A stretch of DNA of 61,707 bases from Fibrobacter sp. UWB15 (GCF_900177705.1 NZ_FXBA01000014.1:1-61707), one strand, 5' to 3'; counted from the first letter of the stretch, positions 36,991 to 45,952 are shown. Notes: generated by a model not told the origin, from the letters alone. Program-made: numbers and translations.

Positions 36991-37815
36991 TTATTGTCGG
37001 TAAACGCGTTCCTTCTCGACGCGAACACCGCTCGCTGAATTTTTCCTAGCCGATTGACCGTTTACCAAATAAGGTTTGTGGTCCACATTAGGTTCAACCT
37101 TCTTATGCATCGACTTTGCAATAACAGAAGGCGGTTTCACAGGCTTTCCCTCCGGTAATTCGCCCGTATACATCGGAATCTTGCTAAACGTAGGCGTACC
37201 ATCATCCTGGAAAATGCACTGATGTGCAAAATAGGCAGGAACACCTTCTTCCATTTCACCTTTATTATCAATAGAACTATTATACACCGTTATATATTGG
37301 CAAAGGGCGTAATATGTAGAATCTTTTCTATAGACAAAGTAGTTCGTATCATTTGCAGACGAACCACGTTTCTCGGAAAACTTATAGGATTCAAGCAAAT
37401 CAGACCCATAATAAGTAATCTCTGCAAAAGCAGTCGTATCGTTCAAGTCTAAGGCAATTCCCGCTTTTAAGCCTTCGACTAGAGCAACGTTCCAAAATGA
37501 TTGGTCATAATCAAAGAAGTTCCAATGATATAGATAATACCCACAGCCCCCAAACAAAAAAACACATACACAAGATTCATCCACCTGCCAATACGTGATT
37601 CCCTTACCCACGACACCAGAACTATCCACAACAAGGCTGTCTTTAGAAAAGCCCCATCGAGTATAGCCATATATCGGTCCGTGCACATCATGACGGGTTA
37701 GGTTAACCACCAAAGACTGTTCCCATTCCTTAGCCAGGGCATTGGTCCCAAGTCCAAGCAGCAGCCCGAAGGCCATGGCAAAACCAGATACAAATAAACT
37801 CTTTTGATATTTCAT
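36991..37815 (-). CDS. Secreted protein of unknown function
   Basis: 274 residues. A clear signal peptide (GFAMAFGLLLGLGTNALA) precedes a Tyr/Trp-rich globular region with several Cys (DESCVCVFLFGGCGYYLYHW in part), which could form disulfides. The last 30 residues (KPYLVNGQSARKNSASGVRV then a basic end) have a VNG...SGV pattern that faintly recalls C-terminal sorting tails, but this is a weak impression. AGGAG precedes the ATG, and TATATTTA lies further upstream. Monocistronic with its own terminator. I do not recognise a family. Confidence 0.7.
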   Translation of the reverse strand: MKYQKSLFVSGFAMAFGLLLGLGTNALAKEWEQSLVVNLTRHDVHGPIYGYTRWGFSKDSLVVDSSGVVGKGITYWQVDESCVCVFLFGGCGYYLYHWNFFDYDQSFWNVALVEGLKAGIALDLNDTTAFAEITYYGSDLLESYKFSEKRGSSANDTNYFVYRKDSTYYALCQYITVYNSSIDNKGEMEEGVPAYFAHQCIFQDDGTPTFSKIPMYTGELPEGKPVKPPSVIAKSMHKKVEPNVDHKPYLVNGQSARKNSASGVRVEKERVYRQ

Positions 37816-37906
37816 ACAAGTTCTCCTTATTCATAAATATATCACTTATTCTAAAAAAAAAGAACAACCCCCAGCCATTTTTCATTTAAAAAGCATGCAA
37901 ATACAG

Positions 37907-37930
37907 AAAACCCCGGCTTTTCGCCGGGGT
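37907..37930 (-). terminator. Terminator downstream of secDF
   Basis: ACCCCGGC/GCCGGGGT around a GAAAA loop (37910-37930), then TTTT on the minus strand. Confidence 0.85.
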
Positions 37931-37949
37931 CTTTAGTCTCTAGTCTGTA
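37929..37949 (+). repeat. Three GT-anchored heptamers behind secDF
   Basis: GTCTTTA, GTCTCTA, GTCTGTA in perfect 7-bp register, starting inside the secDF terminator arm. The third base is C rather than A/G/T, so membership in the same repeat class is probable, not certain. Confidence 0.5.
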
Positions 37950-37979
37950 GCGAGCGACGCGAGCGTTCTCTCGTCTAAA

Positions 37980-40625
37980 CTACACACCCTTCTTGAAGCG
38001 CTTGCTCCACCACAGAACGATCGGAGAGCAGATGCACACGGAGGAGTAGGTACCGACAAGGATACCGAAGCACTGCACCAAGCCGAAGTCGCGAATGGAA
38101 GAACCACCCATCACGGCGAGGATCACGCACACGAACAAAGTCGTGAGAGAGGTCACCATGGTACGGCTGAAGCACTGGTTCAGGGACTTGTTGATGGTTT
38201 CGGCGAAGTTGCTGGAACCATACACGGCAGTGTTTTCACGAATACGGTCGAAGTTCACGATGGTGTCGTTCACAGAGTAACCGATCATGGTGAGGAGCGA
38301 GGCAATCAAGGCGCCATCAAAGGAAAGACCGAAGGCGGAGATGAAGCCAAGCGTAATCACGGTATCGTGTACCAGGCCGAGCACGGCCGCGACACCGAAG
38401 CCGAGACCGAACTTACCGAAGCGGAACCACACGTAAATCAAAATGCCGAGCCATGCGAGAATCACAGAAAGGATTGCGTTAAAGCGGAGTTCCTTACCGA
38501 TGGTCGGACCCACATTGTCCTTAGCGACGATTTCGCACTTCTGACCGGCCTTTTCGAAGGCCTGAGCCATCTTGAGTTCGAACTGGGCGTCATCAGAGGC
38601 GCGCATGCTAATCTGGTAAGAGTTAGCAGAAGTACCACCGAGCGTACGGACCTTCGTGCCAGAAATACCGGCAGCAGACAAAGCCTTGCTCAAGTCCTTT
38701 TCATGCTTATCGCTATCCTGGTACTGCACGGTATAAACCTGGCCACCAGTGAAGTCGATGCTGAAGTCAAAGCCCTTGATGGCGATGAAGGCGATAGAGG
38801 CAACAATCAGGATCATGGAAATGAGACCGAAACGACGGCGGTTCGGAATGATCTGGAGGTTAGCTTCGTTGATAGCCTTGAAGCCGCCACCGATAGAAAG
38901 GGTCGTAGCGTCGCGCTTGGCAAGCTTCCAATCCAAGATGGAGCGGGTCACCGTGATAGCGCAGAACAAGGAAGTCAAAATACCGATCGTAAGCGTAAGA
39001 CCGAAACCCTTCACGGAACCGGTACCAATCTTATAAAGGATAAGGCCGGTAAGCACGGTGGTCAAGTTGGAGTCCAAGATGGCACCGAAGGCGCGTTCGT
39101 AACCCTTGGCCACGGCGGCGCGGGCGGTCAGGCCGTTCTTGAGTTCTTCACGGATACGTTCGTAAATAATCACGTTGGCGTCGAGAGACATACCGACCAC
39201 GAGGATGAAGCCTGCGATACCCGGCAAGGTCAACGTAGCGTTAAACACAGACATCACGGCGGCGGTCACCAAGGTGTTGATCACCATACCAAAGCTAGCG
39301 ATAAGACCACCGAGGCGGTAGTAGGCAACCATGAACACCAAGCAGAGGATAAGGCCGATAGCACCGGAACCGAAACCCTGCACAATGTTTTCTTCACCGA
39401 GGGTTGCACCCACGCTGCGGCTTTCAATAATCTTCATCGGAGCCTTGAGGGCACCGGCGCGAAGCACCACGGAGAGGCGGTTAGCTTCGGCCATGTCGTC
39501 GAGACCCGTAATCTGGGCTTCGCCGTTCGGGATACGGTCGCGGATCACCGGAGCAGAAATCACCTGGTTGTCGAGCACGATAGCCATCTGCTTGCCGATG
39601 TTGGCGGCAGTCACAGCAGAGAACTTCTTGGGACCAATGCCACCGAACTTGAGGCTCACGGCCACTTCACCGGCGCTCACACCGTCAGACACGCGGTAGG
39701 GGCGAGCATCGACCACATCGTCACCGGCCATTTCGGCACGGCGCTTGAGCAAGTAAAGGCGCTTGGCCTTGATCTTGGAATCACGCTGCACCGGTTCGAG
39801 ACCGCTGCCGAAAGCGAAAGCGACATCTCGCGGAATCAGCTTCTGCACACCGTCGGTTGCGAGGAGCTTCTTCACCTTTTCCACATTTTCTTCGGCGATA
39901 AAGCCGCCGTTACCAAAGCTCAGGTAGTAAGCGCTAAGAGCAACGCCGACTTCAGATGCCGGTTGAGCCTCGACTGCGGCAGAATCCTTGGCGGAATCGG
40001 TTGCGGCCACTTCGGCTGCCGGAGCCTTACCGAGCAATTCGTCATCGGAAAGGGTCTTGGTCGTATCCTTGGCGGAATCAGCCTTGGCGACCGTAGAATC
40101 CTTGGCAGTGGAATCCGTAGCGGCGGAGTCAGCCACGATGTCGGTCGTCTGGCGGGTCAGGTACTGGTCAATGAGGCCGACCACCTGGGTAAACTTTTCA
40201 GCTTCGGCCAGAATCTTGAATTCGAGCTTAGCGGTCGAACCCACGAGAGCCTTTGCAGTGGAGTCATCCACGCCTGCCAGTTCAACCACGATTCGGTCGT
40301 CGCCGGACGGGGAAATCTGCGGTTCAGAAAGACCGTACTGGTCAACGCGGTTACGGATGATTTCGAGGGACTGTTCCTGAATGTCCTTGATATCGTCGCC
40401 CTTGATGTTCGACTTGTCGATTTCGAGCGTAATGGCCGTACCGCCGGCAAGGTCCAAGCCGAAGTTGATGGACTTTGCGCCCACCTTCGGGTTTTCCTTG
40501 AGGAAGGTCTGCTTTTCTTCGCCCTTCTTGGTGTGAACCTGGATAGAAGGCCATACCGTGTAGGCCGACAAAACAATGACGAGGAGAATAATGAGTTCTC
40601 GCATGCCGAATTTTTTCTTATTCAT
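37980..40625 (-). CDS. secDF: Fused protein translocase subunit SecDF
   Basis: 881 residues in one chain. The SecD half has an N-terminal helix (LIILLVIVLSAYTVW), the motif FGLDLAGGTAITLEI, a large periplasmic domain, and five further helices starting at GFGSGAIGLILCLVFMVAYY. The SecF half follows from about residue 600 with DFSIDFTGGQVYTVQY and six helices. It uses the proton gradient to pull secreted proteins out of SecYEG. The periplasmic part contains an Ala/Asp/Ser/Thr-rich low-complexity insertion at about residues 165-225. No yajC is adjacent. A TATCTTTG box lies upstream (40669-40674). Confidence 0.96.
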   Translation of the reverse strand: MNKKKFGMRELIILLVIVLSAYTVWPSIQVHTKKGEEKQTFLKENPKVGAKSINFGLDLAGGTAITLEIDKSNIKGDDIKDIQEQSLEIIRNRVDQYGLSEPQISPSGDDRIVVELAGVDDSTAKALVGSTAKLEFKILAEAEKFTQVVGLIDQYLTRQTTDIVADSAATDSTAKDSTVAKADSAKDTTKTLSDDELLGKAPAAEVAATDSAKDSAAVEAQPASEVGVALSAYYLSFGNGGFIAEENVEKVKKLLATDGVQKLIPRDVAFAFGSGLEPVQRDSKIKAKRLYLLKRRAEMAGDDVVDARPYRVSDGVSAGEVAVSLKFGGIGPKKFSAVTAANIGKQMAIVLDNQVISAPVIRDRIPNGEAQITGLDDMAEANRLSVVLRAGALKAPMKIIESRSVGATLGEENIVQGFGSGAIGLILCLVFMVAYYRLGGLIASFGMVINTLVTAAVMSVFNATLTLPGIAGFILVVGMSLDANVIIYERIREELKNGLTARAAVAKGYERAFGAILDSNLTTVLTGLILYKIGTGSVKGFGLTLTIGILTSLFCAITVTRSILDWKLAKRDATTLSIGGGFKAINEANLQIIPNRRRFGLISMILIVASIAFIAIKGFDFSIDFTGGQVYTVQYQDSDKHEKDLSKALSAAGISGTKVRTLGGTSANSYQISMRASDDAQFELKMAQAFEKAGQKCEIVAKDNVGPTIGKELRFNAILSVILAWLGILIYVWFRFGKFGLGFGVAAVLGLVHDTVITLGFISAFGLSFDGALIASLLTMIGYSVNDTIVNFDRIRENTAVYGSSNFAETINKSLNQCFSRTMVTSLTTLFVCVILAVMGGSSIRDFGLVQCFGILVGTYSSVCICSPIVLWWSKRFKKGV

Positions 40626-40783
40626 TTGTAATCCCTATAAGGCATTATTCACTAAGTTTTGCGCGCAAAGATAGAAAAAGTTATGCAATCATGTCTTCCT
40701 GGCCTTGAGCCGGAATCTCCTTTTTCAGCCGAAATTCACACGAATTCAATTTTGCTAACGCAAAATCTGATTGTTTTAGGTTT

Positions 40784-42043
40784 TTAAACAATGTTGAATT
40801 TAAATTCGGCACCTTCTTGCAGCACAACGAGGGTCATCGTCTTTTTGCCGAGGGTACGCTCGATAGCAAAGCCGTTGTCGGCAGAGCGGATTTCGAGTTT
40901 TCCTTCGCGCAGTACCGCATTCTTGTTGCGGAGTGCAATCATCTGCTTGATAAATTCATACAGCGGCTTGGATTGCATCTCGGAAAGTTTGCTCCACGGC
41001 ACGCTACGGCGGTTGTCAGGATCCTTGCCGCCCTTCATCGAAAGTTCTTCGCCGTAATAAATACACGGGGCACCCGGCAAGAAGAAGAGAATCGTATACG
41101 CGAGCTTGATTCGTTCGAGGCTTGCGCAAGGTTGCGACATCAGGCGCGTGGTATCGTGGCTTCCGAGCAAGTTCATGGGAATGTCGCCGCGGCCTTCGGG
41201 GAAAGCCTTCTGCAAGCGCTCGCCGAATTCCTTGATCGAAATCGGATTCTCGTCGAACAGGAACTGCATCGTCGCCTTGCGGAACACGTAATTCATCACG
41301 CCATCGAACTGATCACCTTTTAGCCAGCGAGAAGGTTCGTCCCAAATCTCGCCCACAATATAGGCTTCGGGGTTCACATTCTTCACGCGGCGGCGGAATT
41401 CCTGCCAAAAGCTGTCATCGTCAATTTCATTCGGAACATCCAAGCGCCAGCCGTCAATGCCACGCTTCATCCAGTACTCGCCTACGCTAAAAAGGTACTC
41501 GCGAACATCGGGGCAGTCCGTATTGAATTTCGGGAGCGCCGGAAAATTCCACCAGCATTCATAATTCGGTTTGTCGGTATAGGCGTTAAGCGGCCAGCCC
41601 TTTACATGGAACCAATCCACGTACGGCGAATGCTCACCCAGCTCCATCAGGCTATTGAACTGAAAGAATCCGCGAGAACAATGGTTGAACACGCCATCCA
41701 GAATCACGCGCAACTTTAGCTTGTGAGCCTTCTTGACCAAGCGGTCAAAATCTTCGAGCGTACCGAGCACCGGGTCAATCTCGAAGTAGTCCACCGTATG
41801 GTAGCGGTGATTCGAATTGCTCTTGAAAATCGGGCACAGGTAAATCGCATTGACGCCGAGGCCCGCGATGTATTCAAGTTTGTCTTCAATACCCGCGAGG
41901 TTTCCGCCAAACATGTTTTCGCGAGTGGGCTTGCTTCCCCACTCCACGAACTTGCCTACGGCCTTGTAACGCCCCGAACGGCAGAACCGATCCGGAAAGA
42001 TTTGATAAAAAATAGCGTCTTTAACCCAAGCAGGAGCGAACAT
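40784..42043 (-). CDS. GH13 alpha-amylase family enzyme (maltodextrin/neopullulanase-like)
   Basis: 419 residues from the ATG at 42043, without signal peptide. The catalytic barrel is compact: FYQIFPDRF, DGVFNHCSRG (region I), GWRLDVPNE with the nucleophile Asp (II), VGEIWDEPS with the acid/base Glu (III) and LLGSHDTTR (IV). There is no N-terminal starch-binding domain, unlike most cyclomaltodextrinases, so a cytoplasmic maltodextrin-hydrolysing role is likely. It is the second gene of a malQ operon; a heptamer array lies in the 75-base gap. Exact substrate specificity cannot be read. Confidence 0.9.
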   Translation of the reverse strand: MFAPAWVKDAIFYQIFPDRFCRSGRYKAVGKFVEWGSKPTRENMFGGNLAGIEDKLEYIAGLGVNAIYLCPIFKSNSNHRYHTVDYFEIDPVLGTLEDFDRLVKKAHKLKLRVILDGVFNHCSRGFFQFNSLMELGEHSPYVDWFHVKGWPLNAYTDKPNYECWWNFPALPKFNTDCPDVREYLFSVGEYWMKRGIDGWRLDVPNEIDDDSFWQEFRRRVKNVNPEAYIVGEIWDEPSRWLKGDQFDGVMNYVFRKATMQFLFDENPISIKEFGERLQKAFPEGRGDIPMNLLGSHDTTRLMSQPCASLERIKLAYTILFFLPGAPCIYYGEELSMKGGKDPDNRRSVPWSKLSEMQSKPLYEFIKQMIALRNKNAVLREGKLEIRSADNGFAIERTLGKKTMTLVVLQEGAEFKFNIV

Positions 42044-42083
42044 AGGCGGTGTGAGGTGCGAAATGTGTGGCGTGAAATTATTA

Positions 42084-42111
42084 ATTACACATTCCACACT
42101 ACACATTACAC
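42084..42111 (-). repeat. Heptamer array between malQ and the GH13 gene
   Basis: On the minus strand the units are GTGTAAT, GTGTAGT, GTGGAAT and GTGTAAT, eight bases from the malQ stop. Confidence 0.75.
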
Positions 42112-42118
42112 ATTGTAA

Positions 42119-44092
42119 TTAGATTTTCCACATGGGGCGGCGCTTGCGCACATCCACGAGCATGCGGATATCGGAGCTAAGCGACGAGTAATCCATCAGT
42201 TCGTCCACGGAACAAGGCATACGGTAGCACCAGTTCTTGCCACCCACCGTACCCGGCACATTCACGCGCTCTTCTTCGGGCGCGCACTTGCTAAGGCTTG
42301 CCGAAAGAGCGAAGTAGTCCTGTACCGGCAAGATGCAGAACAGACTGTTGGTGGTATACACGTGGGCCAAAATCTGGCGGGCCACCGACGGAGTAACTTC
42401 TTCGGGAGCCTTGCCCGACAGGTGGGCATGGGACCAGTACAAGTCACGGTCAAAGTCTTTTTCTTGCCACAGTCCGCGCAAAGTCGACGTATCGTGGCAG
42501 CTGGTGGCGCACACGGACATGCGCGGGTATTCGTCCATGTCGTAGTAGGGCGAATAGGGAGCATTCCAGTTGCGGGCCCAGCGTTCAATACGCAGCGAAA
42601 GAATATTGAGCTTGTTCAACACAGTCGGGACACAGGGCGGTACGGCACCCAAGTCTTCGGCGCATACCAACATATCGGTTTCTTGAGAAAGCACCGACAG
42701 AAGCTTGGTAGCGTTGGCTTCCCACAGGCCGTTCTGGGCGTTTTCGTTTTCCTTAATCAGGTTACGCAACTTTTCCTGTTCGTAATCCGGCAAGGTAAAG
42801 AACACCGGAGCATTGTACCAGTACCAATACGGGTAGAAATTGTTCTCGTCGCCCGAGGGTACGAACACGCGGTTCCAATAAACCTTGAGCAGCTTGTCCT
42901 TGACTTCTTGCGGTTCGTTCATGCCAAGGATTGCCTTTTCGGAGCTAAACTCGGACTTGAGAATCAAGCGGTCCGGATGACCTTCGAGCTGGGTAAAGCA
43001 AATCGGAGCAAGACGGTCGGCGTCAGCGCCCAAGAATTCGCGCAACTGGTCAATGCCGTAATTCGGGCGGCGCAGGTATTCCAGCGTTTCGCGCATAAAG
43101 CCAGCGGCAGCGAGCTTGTCGTAAGTGAGCGGCACGCACGGGTTAAAATAACCCAGAATGCCCGTGACTTCTTGCTGCGGAATCGACCAGATGCGGAAGA
43201 AGCCCAGCACATGGTCAATACGGTAAGCATGGTAGAACTTGCTTGCCTGAGCCAAGCGGCGGCGCCACCATTCAAAGTTGTCTTTTTCGATCACGTCCCA
43301 GCGGTACGTAGGAAATCCCCAATTCTGGCCGCTGTAGCTGAACATATCAGGAGGAGCACCCGCACGGTCGTCCAGCGAGAAGTACTTGCGGTCAGCCCAA
43401 ACGTCGGCGCTGTCTTCGTTAATGAGAATCGGAATGTCGCCCTTGATGCGGACACCCATTTTAGAAACTTCGGCTACGGCAGCGCTAAACTGCTTTTCGG
43501 CCTCGAACTGCATCCAGGCCTGGAACAGGTTGTCTTTCGCGAACTTTTTCCAAAGGGCCTCGATATCCTTCGCTGTCGGGTCACGGTAGTTTTTCCAGTC
43601 CTTCCAGCTTCTTTCGTCGTTCTGAGCCTTGAGCGTGCAATAGACACAGTAGGGCTTGGCCCAAGCGTTATTGTCTATCCAGCGCAAAAGAATCTTGTCT
43701 TTTTTCAGGTCGTCGTAGCGGTTGTCAAAAATCTTGCGAAGAACGAAACGCTTCCAGGTCGAAATATTGTAGTAGTCGATTTTTCCGTACTTCTGGAATT
43801 CCAACTTACCCTGCTGGATTTCATCTTCGTATTCCGAAGAACCTTCCACCGACTGCACATTGATAAACACCGGGTTCAAGGCAAAGGCACTGCGTGCACT
43901 GTAAGGGCTAGATTCAGCCCCCGTGTCGTTCACCGGCAAAAGCTGAATAATATTGAAATTGCAAAAAGCGGCCCAGCGGCCAAAGGGAATCAGGTCCAGG
44001 TATTCACCGATACCGATGCTCTGCTTGCTATAAAGGCTAAAAAGGGGAACGGCCACGCCGCTCTGGAAATATGAAATGTCACCGTAACGCAT
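42119..44092 (-). CDS. malQ: 4-alpha-glucanotransferase (GH77)
   Basis: 657 residues. It transfers maltodextrin segments to make longer chains and glucose. The family start is SGVAVPLFSLYSKQSIGIGEYLDL in pieces. QLLPVNDTGAESSPYSARSAFALNP corresponds to the GH77 N-terminal block, RIDHVLGFFRIW holds the nucleophile Asp region, CAEDLGAVP the acid/base Glu, and SCHDTSTLRGLW the third acid. The ATG at 44092 lies six bases after TAAATT with no Shine-Dalgarno. It feeds glycogen or maltodextrin turnover together with the GH13 enzyme. Confidence 0.95.
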   Translation of the reverse strand: MRYGDISYFQSGVAVPLFSLYSKQSIGIGEYLDLIPFGRWAAFCNFNIIQLLPVNDTGAESSPYSARSAFALNPVFINVQSVEGSSEYEDEIQQGKLEFQKYGKIDYYNISTWKRFVLRKIFDNRYDDLKKDKILLRWIDNNAWAKPYCVYCTLKAQNDERSWKDWKNYRDPTAKDIEALWKKFAKDNLFQAWMQFEAEKQFSAAVAEVSKMGVRIKGDIPILINEDSADVWADRKYFSLDDRAGAPPDMFSYSGQNWGFPTYRWDVIEKDNFEWWRRRLAQASKFYHAYRIDHVLGFFRIWSIPQQEVTGILGYFNPCVPLTYDKLAAAGFMRETLEYLRRPNYGIDQLREFLGADADRLAPICFTQLEGHPDRLILKSEFSSEKAILGMNEPQEVKDKLLKVYWNRVFVPSGDENNFYPYWYWYNAPVFFTLPDYEQEKLRNLIKENENAQNGLWEANATKLLSVLSQETDMLVCAEDLGAVPPCVPTVLNKLNILSLRIERWARNWNAPYSPYYDMDEYPRMSVCATSCHDTSTLRGLWQEKDFDRDLYWSHAHLSGKAPEEVTPSVARQILAHVYTTNSLFCILPVQDYFALSASLSKCAPEEERVNVPGTVGGKNWCYRMPCSVDELMDYSSLSSDIRMLVDVRKRRPMWKI

Positions 44093-44098
44093 ATCAAT

Positions 44099-44104
44099 AA
44101 TTTA
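44099..44104 (-). promoter_or_regulatory. Candidate -10 box of malQ (leaderless)
   Basis: TAAATT followed by ATTGAT and the ATG at 44092; no -35 hexamer of quality at 17 bases. Confidence 0.35.
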
Positions 44105-44110
44105 GAAAAA

Positions 44111-44145
44111 GTCGGAAGTTGTCGGTAGACAGTAGCCAGTGGTTA
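44111..44145 (+). repeat. Heptamer array upstream of malQ
   Basis: GTCGGAA, GTTGTCG, GTAGACA, GTAGCCA, GTGGTTA: five units, variable sequence but constant 7-bp register with GT at each start. Confidence 0.7.
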
Positions 44146-44151
44146 AGAAAT

Positions 44152-44185
44152 AAAAAGCCTTTTCCGCAGTTCTTGCGAAAAAGGC
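44152..44185 (-). terminator. Terminator of the AlkD-like gene
   Basis: GCCTTTTTCGC/GCGGAAAAGGC stem (44157-44185) followed by TTTTT on the minus strand. Confidence 0.85.
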
Positions 44186-44207
44186 GATAAATTGTGTTTT
44201 TTTTCGT

Positions 44208-44870
44208 TTAAATCAGGCGGAGGATTTCCTGCGCGGTCTGTTCGGCAAAGGTGTTGTCCTGCACAAAGCGACGAACTTCGGTCGGGTTGATTCGGGCGTA
44301 TTCCGAAAGGGCGCGACCGATACCGTTACGAATGTAGTAGTCGTCATCCTTGGCGCAGGTCAGGCAGAACTGTCTGAGCAGCGGCCAGTCGGTACGATCC
44401 TTGTACTGAATCTGGAAAATGATCGCGCTACGGCGCACCCACACGTTCGGGTCGCGAATCCAGGAAGCGATCTTGGAGCGCAGCGCCGGCAAGCGGAGCG
44501 CCAAGTCACCCAGGACGCAAGCGGCGAGCGTATCGACGGTATCGCGCCAGGCACGGGTCTTGATTAACTTTTTAAGGAAGGCAAGGTGCTGTCCACCGAG
44601 CAGGACCCTGTGGCGGAACAGGTAGTCGCAAGCCGCATACTGGATTTCACGATACGGCTGTGCCCACATGTCCTCGACCCTAGCCACCAATTCGTCACCA
44701 TCTTTCGGAGGATACTTGTCGAATATGGGGTAGGTCACCTCACGGCGGGGAACAAGGCGAATTCCAAGGAAATCGAACTGTTCTCGGGCCTTCTTAGACA
44801 TTTCATGTGCTTCTTCTTCATTAGAGATAGCACGGAGAGCAAGTAATATTTCTTGAGTAAACCGAAGCAT
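44208..44870 (-). CDS. DNA alkylation repair protein, AlkD-like (HEAT repeats)
   Basis: 220 residues from the ATG at 44870. It is all-helical, with HEAT-like repeats. The core WIRDPNVWVRRSAIIFQI and the following DDYYIRNGIGRALSEYA match AlkD-type glycosylases, which remove bulky alkylated bases by tracking the DNA backbone. The N-terminal segment ISNEEEAHEMSKKAREQFDFLGI fits the family start. It is divergent to the AT-hook protein gene; the shared intergenic region has two CTTGACAAG palindromes. No other repair gene is adjacent. Confidence 0.85.
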   Translation of the reverse strand: MLRFTQEILLALRAISNEEEAHEMSKKAREQFDFLGIRLVPRREVTYPIFDKYPPKDGDELVARVEDMWAQPYREIQYAACDYLFRHRVLLGGQHLAFLKKLIKTRAWRDTVDTLAACVLGDLALRLPALRSKIASWIRDPNVWVRRSAIIFQIQYKDRTDWPLLRQFCLTCAKDDDYYIRNGIGRALSEYARINPTEVRRFVQDNTFAEQTAQEILRLI

Positions 44871-44909
44871 GTATAACAAAAATAGTCCAAAAAAAATTTT
44901 TTTTCTAGG

Positions 44910-44991
44910 TCTTGACAAGCATTTTTTTCAATTTTTTTTAAATTTGGGTCGCATTTTTTACAATAAATTGACTTTTTCCACTCTTGACAAG
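44910..44991. promoter_or_regulatory. Shared AlkD-like/AT-hook upstream region with twin CTTGACAAG palindromes
   Basis: TCTTGACAAGC occurs at 44910-44920 and 44982-44992, 72 bases apart, in an extremely A/T-rich stretch. Each contains the perfect inverted repeat CTTG-A-CAAG, which also gives a TTGACA-like -35 on the plus strand and TTGTCA on the other. Confidence 0.45.
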
Positions 44992-45018
44992 CCTACAAAG
45001 GGCGAAAAATGGGGTTTT

Positions 45019-45669
45019 ATGGATCAGAATTTGTCTAATATTGCGCTTCAAATCATCGAAGTTCCGCCGGAACTCCGCGGCCTCACCGACGAAGAAATCA
45101 TCCAGAATTCCGAAAAAGTCAAGAAAGATTTTAGCGGGAAACGCAAGAACGGGGCCGCGAGGCCCTCCAAGAAAGACCGCCTCGCCCAGAAGCAGCAAAG
45201 GGAATACCAAGAAGCCCAGAACATCGCAAACGAGATCTTCGGCTCCATTCCCAGGCAGGGCGACCTGTACTTCAAGCCCAAGACCCAGATTCCGGGAATC
45301 CCGTCCATGAGCGAACTTCCCTTGGAAAAGCAGATGATGCTGAAGACCGCCTTTACCGAAGAAAGCAAGGGCTACAGCGCCTACGACCTGAAAAGCAGTT
45401 CCGAATCTATCAAGCCGAAGGCCACGGTTTCGGAATCTCCGAAACCTGCATCAGGCAGAGTCCTCAAGGCATCGTTCGGTTTTAAGGGCGGCGACAAGCC
45501 CAAGGCGGTGATTGTATCGGCCTCAGACCTCGCCAAGCAAAAAGCCGAAGAACGCGCCAAGAAGATTCAAGATTTCTTTAAAGCAAGGCACCCGGAAGCA
45601 ACCACCATGCCCGACGGAACTCCCGTAAAGCGCGGCCGCGGAAGACCGAGGAAAAATCCGGTGGTTTAG
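45019..45669 (+). CDS. AT-hook protein of unknown function
   Basis: 216 residues from the ATG at 45019, after GGGG; the frame upstream is A/T-rich and non-coding. The N-terminal part (IALQIIEVPPELRGLTDEE) is followed by a Lys/Gln-rich charged helix (RPSKKDRLAQKQQREYQEA), a Pro/Ser-rich middle and a final KRGRGRPRKNP, a textbook AT-hook that would insert into the A/T minor groove. No catalytic motif is visible. It may be a nucleoid-associated or regulatory factor; the divergent AlkD-like gene is a possible target. The stop overlaps a heptamer array. Confidence 0.75.
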   Translation: MDQNLSNIALQIIEVPPELRGLTDEEIIQNSEKVKKDFSGKRKNGAARPSKKDRLAQKQQREYQEAQNIANEIFGSIPRQGDLYFKPKTQIPGIPSMSELPLEKQMMLKTAFTEESKGYSAYDLKSSSESIKPKATVSESPKPASGRVLKASFGFKGGDKPKAVIVSASDLAKQKAEERAKKIQDFFKARHPEATTMPDGTPVKRGRGRPRKNPVV

Positions 45670-45710
45670 TAGACAGTAGGAAGTAGACTGTAGGCGGTAG
45701 GCTGGTGGTT
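45669..45710 (+). repeat. Heptamer array overlapping the AT-hook gene stop
   Basis: GTAGACA, GTAGGAA, GTAGACT, GTAGGCG, GTAGGCT, GGTGGTT. The first G is the last base of the TAG stop codon. Confidence 0.8.
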
Positions 45711-45722
45711 TGGTATAAAATC

Positions 45723-45747
45723 AGACGGACTTTGTCCGTCTTTTTTT
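45723..45747 (+). terminator. Terminator of the AT-hook gene
   Basis: AGACGGAC-TTT-GTCCGTCT followed by a T-run (45741-45747). Confidence 0.92.
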
Positions 45748-45765
45748 GATATTCCCTTGCAAGCC

Positions 45766-45800
45766 AAAAAAAACTCCTTCCCGGGGTGAGAAGGAGTTTT
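45766..45800 (-). terminator. Terminator of tRNA-Cys
   Basis: AAACTCCTTC/GAAGGAGTTT stem (45771-45799), with a T-run on the minus strand (45766-45773). Confidence 0.88.
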
Positions 45801-45803
45801 GAG

Positions 45804-45876
45804 AGGCAACGATCAGACTCGAACTGATGAATAAGGCTTTTGCAGAGCCGCCCCTTACCAACTTGGGTACGTCGCC
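45804..45876 (-). tRNA. tRNA-Cys(GCA)
   Basis: On the minus strand the acceptor GGCGACG pairs with CGTTGCC (one G-U) and the discriminator is U, a Cys identity element. The anticodon loop CTGCAAA gives GCA; the anticodon stem has four pairs (GGCT/AGCC) and a C-U mismatch at its base. The T arm ATCAG-TTCGAGT-CTGAT is perfect. CCA is not encoded. Confidence 0.93.
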
Positions 45877-45888
45877 AAAGTGAAACGC

Positions 45889-45917
45889 AATATAGGTAAA
45901 TTTATTCCCTTTTTCAA
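45889..45917 (-). promoter_or_regulatory. tRNA-Cys promoter
   Basis: TTGAAA (45912-45917), 17 bases, TATATT (45889-45894) on the minus strand; start expected six to seven bases before the tRNA. Confidence 0.8.
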
Positions 45918-45946
45918 GGGCAAACCGGGCATTTTTTGCATTTTTT

Positions 45947-45952
45947 TATCTT
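45947..45952 (+). promoter_or_regulatory. Candidate -10 box of the DUF374 gene (leaderless)
   Basis: TATCTT, then TTAGGC, then ATG at 45959; no recognisable -35 at 17 bases. Confidence 0.4.

Noticed and set aside
38367-40631. 754-codon plus-strand frame opposite secDF
   Set aside because: Antisense shadow rich in His, Gly and Asp without any motif; secDF itself is certain.
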